From TMED14 sp964475135 (GTDB taxonomy: Bacteria; Bacteroidota; Bacteroidia; Flavobacteriales; Schleiferiaceae), in assembly GCA_964475135.1 (NCBI GenBank), contig CAYYWL010000003.1:12414-76413 (forward strand): 64,000 nt of DNA, given 5' to 3'. The position numbers were made by a program, and so were the translations under genes. Within the stretch, counting starts at the first letter, position 1. Every line of letters begins with the position of its first letter. This document shows positions 37,062 through 45,095 of the stretch, in pieces. Under the pieces are notes generated by a model. It searched no databases. It worked only from the letters and a program-made list of their open reading frames with translations, and was not told the DNA's origin.

Positions 37062-39197
37062 CTAGCGCAGCGTCATCTCCTTGACCAAGTGACCGGCACC
37101 AGCGTACTTGTCGATGATGAAGAGCACGTAGCGAATGTCGCACGAAATCGTGCGCTGCAGCTCCGTTTCAAAGAAAATGTCGCCCGACATCGCCTCCCAG
37201 TTGCCGTCAAAGGCCACACCGATCAGCTCGCCTTTGGCGTTGATCAGCGGCGACCCAGAGTTGCCCCCGGTGATGTCGTTGCCCGAAATGATTCCGACCG
37301 GAACGCGGCCCGTTTTGTCGGCGTACGGACCAAAATCCTTGGCCTTGTAGAGCTCCTTGAGGCGGGCCGGAACCACAAACTCAGGATTCGAAGCATCCTC
37401 CTTCTGCATCACGCCGTCGAGGTAGGTGATGTAGTCGTACTTCACGCCGTCGCGGGGCTCGTAGCTGCCCACGTGGCCGTACGTCATGCGCATCGTCGAG
37501 TTCGCGTCGGGCGACCAAGTACGGGTCGGATCCATTTCGCGCACACCCGCCGTCAGCAGGCGGTAGGCCTTGGTCTTTTTCGCGGCGAGCGAAGCATCCT
37601 GACCGCCGAAGTAGGTCGTGCGGAAGTCGTTCGCCACCTTGGTCAACGGGTCGTTGGCAAGCGTCGCGGAATCGGGATTCTCAAGGAATGCCGCAAAACG
37701 CTTCGCGTCCATGTAGATCGAGTTCTCGTAGGCGTTGTTGGCAAAGGCCTCAAGTGCTGAAGCGTCACCGTTCATGTCCTGCAAGAACTTAGGCTGCTGT
37801 GCCTTTGGTACGTCGTTCATGTACAGCTTCCACAGCGCCATCATCAAGTCGCGGTCGACACCCGCGTGGAACTCAGCGAAGTTCTCGCGAGCCATCTCTT
37901 CGATACCGGCAATACTCTTTTTCAGGGCATCGCGGTCTTTTGCCACGCGTTCGAGCGTGCGGCCCATTCGGTAAGCAAACAGCGCCGAAGAGGGTCCGCG
38001 CACGATGCCTTCCATCAAAAAGACGTTGTTCACTACCGATGCATTGGTGGCATCGTAGTACTCAGCCATAAGCTTAAGTGACTCACCGTACTTGGCCTGG
38101 CGCTCGGGCGACTGGGCGATCCACGCCTCAAACTGCTTCTCGAGGTCGCGCTTCTTGTCGTACACCTTATTGTTCTTGAGCTGCTCGGTCTGGCCGATGT
38201 AGTACTTCCAGTAGTTCGCGGTCGACGCGTAGTTCGAGGCCAGCAAAATGTTGAGCGCGGGATCCGACTCCATGTACTTGCGTAAAACCGCCAGCTTTTG
38301 GTCGCGGATCTTCACCACGGTCGGATTGTACAGGTCAATCGCCTGCTGCACGCCCCAGCTGCTGAGGTAGCGGTCGGTGCGTCCGGGGTAGCCGAAAATC
38401 ATTGTAAAATCGCCGTCCTTTACCCCTTTGGTGCTTACGGGAAGGTGGTGCTTCGGAGTCAAAGGCACGTTGTCGGCGCTGTATTCGGCGGGCTTTCCGT
38501 CCTTGCCGGCGTACACGCGGAACATCGAGAAGTCCCCCGTGTGGCGCGGCCACATCCAGTTGTCGGTGTCGCCACCAAACTTTCCGACGCTGCTCGGCGG
38601 AGTTCCGACCAAACGAACGTCGTTAAACTTCTCGTAGACAAACAGGTAGAACTCGTTGCCGTGGTAGAACGTCTCCACCGAAGCCTCGTAGTGCGTGCCC
38701 TCGGTGGCCGCCTTGGCAAGCTCGGAACCCTTCATTTGAATGGCCTTTGCGCGCTCTGCCTCAGACATTTGGTCGTTCAATGAGGCATTGACGGCGGCAG
38801 TAACATCTTCAATGCGCACCAAGAAGTTGGCAAAAAGGCCCGGATTGGGCAGCTCTTGGCTGCGGTCCATGGCCCAGAAGCCGTCCTCGAGGTAGTTATG
38901 CTTTACCGTCGAATGCTTTTGAATGGCGTCGTACCCACAGTGGTGGTTGGTCAGCAGCAAGCCTTGCGACGAGATGATTTCGCCGGTGCAAAATCCGCCA
39001 AACGACACAATTGCGTCTTTTAACGAACCGTGGTTGATGTCGTAAAGGTCTTTGGCTGAAAGCTTTAGACCTTCTTTCTTCATTTGGGCGTAGTTCAGTT
39101 TCTGAATCAGCAACGGAATCCACATGCCTTCGTCAGCGCGAAGGCTTGTTGGCAGCGCAAGCGCCACCGCCAGTAAGAGTGCAATGAATTTTTTCAT
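37062..39197 (-). CDS. S46 dipeptidyl-peptidase, DPP7-type
   Basis: 711 residues with signal peptide (MKKFIALLLAVALALPTSLRA). Periplasmic exopeptidase that removes dipeptides from free N-termini. The triad is visible: His in TNHHCGYDAI, Asp in GGDTDNWMWPRHTGDF and Ser in DITGGNSGSPL. The residue 18 after the catalytic Ser is Gly (AFDGNWEAMSGD). In this family Gly there is typical of DPP7 (hydrophobic P1), while Arg marks the Asp/Glu-specific DPP11. A TAACTTTA -7-like element lies 7 nt before the ATG. It works naturally with the S9 peptidase at 25225. Confidence 0.92.
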   Translation of the reverse strand: MKKFIALLLAVALALPTSLRADEGMWIPLLIQKLNYAQMKKEGLKLSAKDLYDINHGSLKDAIVSFGGFCTGEIISSQGLLLTNHHCGYDAIQKHSTVKHNYLEDGFWAMDRSQELPNPGLFANFLVRIEDVTAAVNASLNDQMSEAERAKAIQMKGSELAKAATEGTHYEASVETFYHGNEFYLFVYEKFNDVRLVGTPPSSVGKFGGDTDNWMWPRHTGDFSMFRVYAGKDGKPAEYSADNVPLTPKHHLPVSTKGVKDGDFTMIFGYPGRTDRYLSSWGVQQAIDLYNPTVVKIRDQKLAVLRKYMESDPALNILLASNYASTANYWKYYIGQTEQLKNNKVYDKKRDLEKQFEAWIAQSPERQAKYGESLKLMAEYYDATNASVVNNVFLMEGIVRGPSSALFAYRMGRTLERVAKDRDALKKSIAGIEEMARENFAEFHAGVDRDLMMALWKLYMNDVPKAQQPKFLQDMNGDASALEAFANNAYENSIYMDAKRFAAFLENPDSATLANDPLTKVANDFRTTYFGGQDASLAAKKTKAYRLLTAGVREMDPTRTWSPDANSTMRMTYGHVGSYEPRDGVKYDYITYLDGVMQKEDASNPEFVVPARLKELYKAKDFGPYADKTGRVPVGIISGNDITGGNSGSPLINAKGELIGVAFDGNWEAMSGDIFFETELQRTISCDIRYVLFIIDKYAGAGHLVKEMTLR

Positions 39198-39227
39198 AGG
39201 GCGTTAAAGTTACGCCCTGAGCGGCAA

Positions 39228-40019
39228 TTAGCTCACCAACTCGCCCGCCCGCACCTTGGCGGCAATGGCGTCCCAAAGCTTTAACCGCGCCTCGAGCGCC
39301 TCCACGCAGGCATCTTCTGCCTCAAGCCACAACTCGTCGTCCTCTTTGCAGAGGTTTTTCATCATCTGAATCGCCATCGGTCCGTGCTCGTCGCCGTCCA
39401 ATTCAATGTGGCGGTCGAGGTAGTACACAAAGGCGCTCAGCTCGGTCGGATGCTCCGCGTACAGCTTCTTAATGAGTGCGGTAAACATATCCGGAATCAA
39501 ATCCTCGCGCCCAAACGTGAACGCCGCGGCCGTCTGGTGGAGCTTGCCCCGCTTGAGAATGCGGTCCGTGGCCTTCAAAAAGTCCATGGTCGCTTCGTCG
39601 ATCTCGGCGAGGTTAAATCGCAGCATGTCCTTGGCCTTAAATCCAGCCTGAAGCTTGCTCACAAAGCGCACAATCGTGCGGGTTTCGGCTCCGGCCTGGC
39701 GCATGGCGTCGAGGTAGAGCTCGTAGTGGCTCGCAGGGCGCCCGTTGACGTCCACGTCGGACTCTTCGGCCACCACAATTTCGTTGATGAGTCGGCGCGA
39801 GGCACGGTCTTCGGTTGGAACCCATGCCTCATCCACACACGTGAGATCCCGCTGCAGCGCCTTGAGGAGCCGCATAAAATCCCACACCGCAAAAACGTGG
39901 TGCTCCATAAAGGTGCGTACCTCGTTCATGCTCTGCATCATCGGGTACAGCTCGTGGTTCAAAATCGCTTGGCGCAGAGGCTCAATGCGGCGCTGAAGGG
40001 AGAGGATTCTAAATTCCAT
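39228..40019 (-). CDS. DUF3050 (haem-oxygenase-fold) protein
   Basis: 263 residues, all-helical. It matches DUF3050: HELYPMMQSMNEVRTFMEHH at the start, FAVWDFMRLLKALQRDLTC, and a C-terminal YYLDRHIELDGDEHGPMA, with His/Glu residues arranged as in haem-oxygenase-like di-iron proteins. Activity unknown. The ATG at 40019 is chosen because the longer form (from 40073) would be translated from the repeat at 40026-40095, giving a Gln/Glu-rich non-conserved tail. Confidence 0.82.
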   Translation of the reverse strand: MEFRILSLQRRIEPLRQAILNHELYPMMQSMNEVRTFMEHHVFAVWDFMRLLKALQRDLTCVDEAWVPTEDRASRRLINEIVVAEESDVDVNGRPASHYELYLDAMRQAGAETRTIVRFVSKLQAGFKAKDMLRFNLAEIDEATMDFLKATDRILKRGKLHQTAAAFTFGREDLIPDMFTALIKKLYAEHPTELSAFVYYLDRHIELDGDEHGPMAIQMMKNLCKEDDELWLEAEDACVEALEARLKLWDAIAAKVRAGELVS

Positions 40020-40025
40020 GTCTAC

Positions 40026-40095
40026 TTGTTTCTGGCTTCTCGTTTCTTGTTCTTGGTTCCTCGCGTAGGTCACTAGAAACTAGGAACCAGAAACT
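40026..40095. repeat. Inverted repeat array of a second type (GTTTCTGG modules)
   Basis: Left arm 40028-40049 and right arm 40073-40094 are inverted copies (18 of 22 positions). The units are of the form TTTCTGG, TTTCTTG, TTCTTGG, TTCCTAG. The right arm supplies the last codons and stop of the DUF2480 gene at 40080. The left arm lies directly before the DUF3050 start. Confidence 0.6.
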
Positions 40096-40592
40096 TTAAA
40101 GATCGGTACATTGCTGCAGGCCTCGCCGTACATGAGCTTGTCGGCCACCTTCGTGAGCTGTTGGGCTGCGACGGCGTAGGCGGTGTCCGGGACGGGATGG
40201 GTTCCGCAGCCCTTGAGCAGGACTTTGGCGCTGCGGTAGGCCGACCAGTCGTGGGTCGCGAGGACCTGAGCGTAGTAGGCCGAAAGCACTTCGGATGGGG
40301 TTCCGAAACCCACAATCAATGCGTGCGACGCGAGCGCACTGGCGAGCATTGGCCCCAACCACTGCGGAACAATCACGTCCTGAGCACCCTCAAGGCAGAC
40401 CACGGCGCGGTCGTACGTATGCTTTTCTAAATTCCGCACGTATTCACGTACAGAAGCTTCACGAATGATGCCTTCGGGTGCGAGCTCGGGAAGCGAAATG
40501 CGCCGCACTCCACCAGCAGGCCAAAAGTCCTCGAGGTCAAAGGTGACCAGGGCACTTTGGGCGACGCGGTTGGTGATGGGCGCTTCGTTCAC
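40080..40592 (-). CDS. DUF2480 family protein
   Basis: 170 residues, no signal peptide, GTG start. It matches the Bacteroidota family DUF2480 (FDLEDFWPAGGVRRISLPELA near residue 20, KVLLKGCGTHPVPDTAYAVA near 125). The conserved Cys in KGCG might bind a metal or Fe-S cluster, and genes for SUF-type assembly lie just upstream. That link is inferred. The last residues (VSGS) are encoded by the repeat at 40073-40094. It has its own -7 element overlapping the stop of the HMG-CoA synthase gene. Confidence 0.8.
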   Translation of the reverse strand: MNEAPITNRVAQSALVTFDLEDFWPAGGVRRISLPELAPEGIIREASVREYVRNLEKHTYDRAVVCLEGAQDVIVPQWLGPMLASALASHALIVGFGTPSEVLSAYYAQVLATHDWSAYRSAKVLLKGCGTHPVPDTAYAVAAQQLTKVADKLMYGEACSNVPIFKVSGS

Positions 40593-40596
40593 GGCA

Positions 40597-40604
40597 CAAA
40601 CTTA
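40597..40604 (-). promoter_or_regulatory. -7 element of DUF2480 gene (TAAGTTTG)
   Basis: Exact TAnnTTTG, 4 nt before the GTG start. Its first three bases are the TAA stop codon of the upstream HMG-CoA synthase gene. Confidence 0.5.
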
Positions 40605-42020
40605 GTTCTGAACCCAGCGGTAGCGGCGGTATCCGAGGAGGTTGCCCTCGGTTTCGATGCGGTCGAGCACGGCTCCTTCGAGGGCCGGCGCCAACGGACC
40701 TTGAGCGGTTCGGGCGTGCAACGCTTCGTACTCCGCGAAACTGATGCAGCGGCGGTTCACCAAAGCGCCTTCAAGGTCCAAACCGCGAAGTTGGGCGGTA
40801 AAATTGGCCCGAAGGACACCGCTAAAGACTTTGGACTTGGATCCGGAACCGTAGCTCAAAAATCCAAGGCGCTTGCCCCCGAGGTCACGGCGGTCGGCAT
40901 AGCCCACCAGGGCGCTCACGAGCCCCATAAAGATGGATGCGGTGTACATGTTTCCGACGCGCATTGAGGCGGCTTCGCCCGGTCCAATTTTCTCAGCCAC
41001 ATAGGCCTTGTAGGCTGCGGACTTGCTCCACACTTTGGCTAAGGCCTTGCGGCCTCCGGCCTCGGCCTCCGTCACGCCAGCTTCAGATTCTACCTGGGCC
41101 AATAGACCCTGCTCGGCGTAGAGGTCAAGGGCGATTTCGGGCCACATACGGCGGCCCTGAAAGGCGTAGGGCAGGTGAAAGCACATGCCAAACCAATCGT
41201 TCATTGCGCGAAGTCCGGCCTCGGCCTCGTAGCGGCCCAATGCCTCGCGCACGCGGCCGACGTAGCAGTCGTTCGAATAGGGCCCGTCAAACACCGGGAA
41301 CTCCAAAAACTGCTCAATCACCGCGTCGGGCGTGGCCCAAAAGGGGTGGTCGCTTCCGGCATCAACTGTTCCGCCCACGGCGGCGACGAGCTCGGCTTTG
41401 CCAAAGCTGCGGCGCGGCTTAAAAAAGTCGGCGGCGCTCTCCACGCTCACGCCCACCGCGTCGTCAAGGACTAGAATGCGCGGATCTTCGGTCACAAGTA
41501 GCGCCACAGCTCCAGCGCCTTGGGTGTACTCGCCCGGACTGTGCGGGGCGTACTTCGCGACGTCAGCGGCAATCACTAGTGCCTTGCGGCCACGTCCAGC
41601 GCGCACCCAGTCGGCAGAATTCAGCAGCGCATCCACCCCTCCGGCGCACGCAAACGTCATGTCAAGGGCGTCGCAGTGGGCCAGCGAGCGCGGTCCAAAA
41701 TCTGCGGCAAAGCGCTCCTCAAGCAGTCCGTGCACGTAGGTAGCCGACGGTTTGGCGGCGTCGACGGCACTCTCGGTTCCGAGGTAAATGCGGCCAATCT
41801 CGTGGGGCTTAATCCCATGCTGCGAAACCACCTTCCACGCGGCCTGCGCGGCCAACGTGACGCAGTCTTCGTCGGTATCGGGCACGGCCATGGCCTCAAG
41901 GCCCAGACCAAAGCGAAGTTTCTCAAACTCCATTCCTCGGCCCTCGGCGAAGGCCTGCATCGGTAGCACCAACCGCGGTAAGGCAAAACCCAGCGCGTCG
42001 ATGCCTACAGACTTACTCAT
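40602..42020 (-). CDS. Hydroxymethylglutaryl-CoA synthase
   Basis: 472 residues. It condenses acetyl-CoA with acetoacetyl-CoA in the mevalonate route to isoprenoids. The thiolase fold is seen, with the nucleophile Cys in MTFACAGGVDALLNSADWV (about residue 120), the general base region in DHPFWATPDAVI, and YGSGSKSKVFSG toward the end. It overlaps the stop of the DUF59 gene by 4 bp (ATGA), so it belongs to the sufS-sufE-DUF59 operon. Confidence 0.92.
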   Translation of the reverse strand: MSKSVGIDALGFALPRLVLPMQAFAEGRGMEFEKLRFGLGLEAMAVPDTDEDCVTLAAQAAWKVVSQHGIKPHEIGRIYLGTESAVDAAKPSATYVHGLLEERFAADFGPRSLAHCDALDMTFACAGGVDALLNSADWVRAGRGRKALVIAADVAKYAPHSPGEYTQGAGAVALLVTEDPRILVLDDAVGVSVESAADFFKPRRSFGKAELVAAVGGTVDAGSDHPFWATPDAVIEQFLEFPVFDGPYSNDCYVGRVREALGRYEAEAGLRAMNDWFGMCFHLPYAFQGRRMWPEIALDLYAEQGLLAQVESEAGVTEAEAGGRKALAKVWSKSAAYKAYVAEKIGPGEAASMRVGNMYTASIFMGLVSALVGYADRRDLGGKRLGFLSYGSGSKSKVFSGVLRANFTAQLRGLDLEGALVNRRCISFAEYEALHARTAQGPLAPALEGAVLDRIETEGNLLGYRRYRWVQN

Positions 42021-42343
42021 AGCATTCCTAATTCAAGCTTGGCCTCGTCGCTCATCATGTCGCGAGTCCAGGGGGGATCAAACGTAATTTCTACTTCCAC
42101 TTGGCGGGCGGCCGGAAGCGTTCCCACCTTCTCTTTCACCTCCTCGGGCAGCGATTCGGCCACCGGACAGTTCGGAGAAGTCAAGGTCATGAGTACGTGA
42201 ATGTCGCCCTCGTCGCTGACCTGCACGTCGTAGATCAGTCCGAGTTCATATATGTCCACAGGGATTTCAGGATCGTAGATCGTGCGCAGCACGTCCACCG
42301 CCTGTTCTCCAATAGATTGCATCTCTGCGTCGCTCAGCATCAT
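42017..42343 (-). CDS. SUF-associated DUF59 (MIP18-like) protein
   Basis: 108 residues from MMLSDAEMQSIGEQAVDVL. DUF59/MIP18 family, helping Fe-S cluster assembly or transfer. Conserved features are TIYDPEIPVDIYELGLIYDV, LTSPNCP (reactive Cys) and ITFDPPWTRDMMSDEAKLEL. The true start is 42343, 2 bp after the sufE stop. A longer reading frame to 42709 only shadows sufE. Confidence 0.9.
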   Translation of the reverse strand: MMLSDAEMQSIGEQAVDVLRTIYDPEIPVDIYELGLIYDVQVSDEGDIHVLMTLTSPNCPVAESLPEEVKEKVGTLPAARQVEVEITFDPPWTRDMMSDEAKLELGML

Positions 42344-42345
42344 AC

Positions 42346-42777
42346 TTAATTTACCGCTTGGAATGCAACGCCGTAAAGGCGGATTTGTTTCATCATGCTT
42401 TGCAGGCCGTTGGCACGAGTGGGGCTTAGGTGCTCGGTCAGCCCAATGGCCGTCAAAAATTCGAAGTCGGCCTTGGCGAGCACCTCGGGCTCGAGCCCGT
42501 TGCACACCCTCAGCAGCAGCGCCACCAGTCCGCGGGTGATAATCGCGTCGGAATCCGCCGTAAAGTAGACCAATCCGTCGCGCTTTTCGGCCGTAATCCA
42601 GACCTTGGACTGGCATCCGCGAATCAGGTTGTCGTCGGTCTTTATGGCCGCGTCGGCGGCCGGAAGCGACTTGCCCTGGGCAATAATGTGCTCGTAGCGG
42701 TCCATCCACTCGTCAAAGAATTCGAACTCGTCGACAACTTCTGCTTCGCGGGCCTTGAGGGTTTCGAAGGTGCTCAT
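42346..42777 (-). CDS. sufE: SufE sulfur-transfer protein
   Basis: 143 residues. It accepts persulfide sulfur from SufS and enhances its activity. The acceptor Cys is in NLIRGCQSKVWI (near residue 55), and the C-terminal GLTEHLSPTRANGLQSMM is typical. It lies 24 bp after sufS and 2 bp before the DUF59 gene. Confidence 0.95.
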   Translation of the reverse strand: MSTFETLKAREAEVVDEFEFFDEWMDRYEHIIAQGKSLPAADAAIKTDDNLIRGCQSKVWITAEKRDGLVYFTADSDAIITRGLVALLLRVCNGLEPEVLAKADFEFLTAIGLTEHLSPTRANGLQSMMKQIRLYGVAFQAVN

Positions 42778-42801
42778 GATTTCGTGCGGAATTTCAACGG
42801 A

Positions 42802-44016
42802 TTAGCGAAGCATGCGCAGGGCGCGTTCTACCCCGTCGGCCAAGCGGTCCACATCTTCACGCGACGAGTACGCGGCAAAGCTGGCTCGTACCGTTCCGGG
42901 AATGTTGTAGTAATCCATAATTGGCTGCGCGCAGTGCTGGCCGGTGCGCACGGCGATGCCCTGCTGGTCGAGCAGCGTACCCAAATCATAAGGATGCAGG
43001 TCGGCAAACCCGAAGCTTAGCACGGCGGACTTCTCGGGCGCGGTTCCAAACAGCACCAACCCGTCGATGGCGGTGAGGCGCTCGGTTCCGTAGGCCATTA
43101 GGTCGGCCTCGTGGGCCATGAGGGCGTCCATTCCGACGGAATTCATCCAGTCGAGCGCGGCGCCCCAGCCGACCACGGCCTCGATGTTGGGGGTTCCAGC
43201 CTCAAACTTAAACGGCAGCCCCGCGTACGTACTCTGCGCCATGGTCACGGTCGAAATCATCTCTCCTCCGCCTTGGTAGGGAGGCAGTTTTTCGAGCCAC
43301 TCGGTGCGTCCGTACAGCATGCCGGTGCCCGTCGGGCCGTACATTTTGTGGGCGGAACCCGCATAAAAATCAACCCCCATCGCCTGCACATCCACAGGGC
43401 GGTGGGGCAGTCCCTGAGCGCCGTCGACGACCACACAAGCCCCGACGGCGTGCGCCCATTCGGTCAACTTCGCAACGGGGTTTACGGTTCCGAGCGCATT
43501 CGATATGTGGTTGAACGCCAGCAACTTCGTCTTAGGATTGATCAAGCGCTGTGCCTCGTCAAGATCCAGGCTTCCGTCGGCCAAAATCGGAATGTAGCGC
43601 AGCGTCGCCCCCGTGTGCTGGGCCAGCATCTGCCACGGAACCAAGTTGCTGTGGTGCTCCAACTGGCTCACCACGACCTCGTCGCCCGGCGACAGAAGGC
43701 CACGGAACCCGTGCGCCACCAAATTGATCGAACCCGTCGTGCCGGTCGTGTAGATGATTTCGTGCTCAAACTCAGCGTTCACCAAGCGCTGCAGCTTGCC
43801 GCGCGTCGCCTCAAAGGCATCCGTCGCACGCTGGCTCAGCGTATGCACCCCACGGTGCACGTTGCTGTTGATCTGCCCGTAGTAGTGCACGATCGCATCG
43901 ATCACCGCCTGCGGCTTCTGCGTCGTCGCCGCATTATCCAAATACACCAGCGGCTTGCCGTGCACCTCTTGGTCGAGGATGGGAAATTCCTTGCGGAGCG
44001 CAGCAAAATCAATCAT
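42802..44016 (-). CDS. sufS: Cysteine desulfurase SufS
   Basis: 404 residues, group II cysteine desulfurase. It makes persulfide from cysteine for Fe-S cluster assembly. Visible features are YLDNAATTQKPQAVID, the PLP lysine in FYAGSAHKMYGPTGTG, and the active Cys in VAVRTGQHCAQPIM. First gene of sufS-sufE-DUF59-HMG-CoA synthase. The scaffold genes sufBCD are not in the window. A GACCTTTG -7-like element (44021-44028) lies 4 nt before the ATG. Confidence 0.96.
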   Translation of the reverse strand: MIDFAALRKEFPILDQEVHGKPLVYLDNAATTQKPQAVIDAIVHYYGQINSNVHRGVHTLSQRATDAFEATRGKLQRLVNAEFEHEIIYTTGTTGSINLVAHGFRGLLSPGDEVVVSQLEHHSNLVPWQMLAQHTGATLRYIPILADGSLDLDEAQRLINPKTKLLAFNHISNALGTVNPVAKLTEWAHAVGACVVVDGAQGLPHRPVDVQAMGVDFYAGSAHKMYGPTGTGMLYGRTEWLEKLPPYQGGGEMISTVTMAQSTYAGLPFKFEAGTPNIEAVVGWGAALDWMNSVGMDALMAHEADLMAYGTERLTAIDGLVLFGTAPEKSAVLSFGFADLHPYDLGTLLDQQGIAVRTGQHCAQPIMDYYNIPGTVRASFAAYSSREDVDRLADGVERALRMLR

Positions 44017-44020
44017 GGTA

Positions 44021-44028
44021 CAAAGGTC
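44021..44028 (-). promoter_or_regulatory. -7-like element of the sufS operon (GACCTTTG)
   Basis: Matches nAnnTTTG on the minus strand, 4 nt before the ATG. No TTG at the expected distance. Confidence 0.4.
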
Positions 44029-44088
44029 GGGAATAAATGCGGAACCTTAGGTTTAACCGCAGGTTGGGCGGTTGGTTCGGGGCTTATG

Positions 44089-44191
44089 GCCATTAGCCAC
44101 TGGCTACTGGGCACGAGGGACAAAAAACTAGAAACAAGAGACCAATAGCTAGAAGCCAATAGCTAGTAGCTGGAAGCCCACAGCTGATGGC
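44089..44191. repeat. Repeat array of a third type (TAGCCA/TAGCTGG modules)
   Basis: About 100 bp of short units such as TAGCCACTGG, CTACTGGG, CAATAGCTAG, TAGTAGCTGG, with a central CTAGAAACAAGAGACC resembling the array at 40026-40095. The left and right ends are partly inverted copies (GCCATTAG... and ...GATGGC). It lies between sufS and the gene at 44241. No gene is seen in it. Confidence 0.5.
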
Positions 44192-44240
44192 TTTCGTTTG
44201 CACACGATTAGGCCTCGTCGGGTCGTGGCAGCTTTGGCCC

Positions 44241-45083
44241 ATGAAGCAGACAGTCCTACTCCCCGCATGGCCGCTGATGGCCACCCTACTCTCTTATTCG
44301 GCGATGGCCCAGACGAGTTTCTGGACCGCGACCGAAACCACCTTTCGCGGCAGCCGCCTCAGCGACATTGCCGATACCGCCTACCTCTTGCCCTGGGATC
44401 TTGAGGCACTTAGAATGCGCGAAACCCATCAGGCCCGCCAGTGGTGGACCGACGATGAGGGTCGATCGGTCACTGCGGCTCAGGAGCTAAAGGGGGATCG
44501 GGACCCATGGATGGGTCCCGCCCCGGCTGCGTCGGCGCAGCCGGGGGAGGCGCCCCTGCGGGCGGCGGTGCCGCCCGATGGGATTCCGCTCGACCAACCG
44601 CTCGAACTCGGCCACGGATGGACCCTCACCTGGAGCGCCTCCATCCCCCAGCAGACCTACGCCAAGGGCGACAGCAGCATCGCACTGACGTGGGCGGCGG
44701 CGGGCAACCAATGGTCGGTGGTAGCTGAAGAACGAAGCTTTCCGCGGCAAACCCTCAACGGGCTGTGCATGCACGACTGGTCGTTCACCGAACGCAGTCC
44801 GCTGGTGGGCTACGGCCCCAAAGGAGCTGAATCGCGCCCCACACTCTCCGTGCAACCGAACCCAAGAGGACGCCAAGAACTCGTCGTCGAACTCGTTGGG
44901 CACGACGGGATTTGGCCTTCTGCCGTGCGCTGCGTCGACGCCCAAGGACGACTGACTGAATCACAGCCGCCCCAGGGAGCCTTGCCGCTCCGGTGGAACC
45001 CCGTTGGCCTCAACTCTGGCCGATATATTATTCAAATTCAAATAGGTAACCAAACCTATTCGGTAGCTTTTATTCAACACTAA
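44241..45083 (+). CDS. Secreted protein of unknown function with T9SS sorting domain
   Basis: 280 residues: signal peptide (MKQTVLLPAWPLMATLLSYSAMAQ), a Trp-rich middle part without recognised domain, and a C-terminal por sorting domain (LSVQPNPRGRQELVVEL ... SGRYIIQIQIG). ATG 44241 is chosen for the signal peptide, and CAGCTTTG ends 4 nt upstream. Two perfect GC palindromes (44499-44546) interrupt the coding sequence with a Pro/Ala-rich insert (about residues 87-115). 12 bp upstream of a lipase-like gene. Confidence 0.7.
   Translation: MKQTVLLPAWPLMATLLSYSAMAQTSFWTATETTFRGSRLSDIADTAYLLPWDLEALRMRETHQARQWWTDDEGRSVTAAQELKGDRDPWMGPAPAASAQPGEAPLRAAVPPDGIPLDQPLELGHGWTLTWSASIPQQTYAKGDSSIALTWAAAGNQWSVVAEERSFPRQTLNGLCMHDWSFTERSPLVGYGPKGAESRPTLSVQPNPRGRQELVVELVGHDGIWPSAVRCVDAQGRLTESQPPQGALPLRWNPVGLNSGRYIIQIQIGNQTYSVAFIQH
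44499..44546. repeat. Two adjacent perfect palindromes inside a coding sequence
   Basis: CGGGACCCAT/ATGGGTCCCG (44499-44520, 2-nt loop) is followed at once by CCCCGGCTGCG/CGCAGCCGGGG (44521-44546, 4-nt loop). The reading frame stays open. They resemble inserted palindromic units. Confidence 0.7.
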
Positions 45084-45095
45084 CACCCCTTTGCC

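Noticed and set aside
42344..42709. N-terminal extension of the DUF59 gene
   Set aside because: It reads sufE in another frame. The conserved protein starts at 42343.
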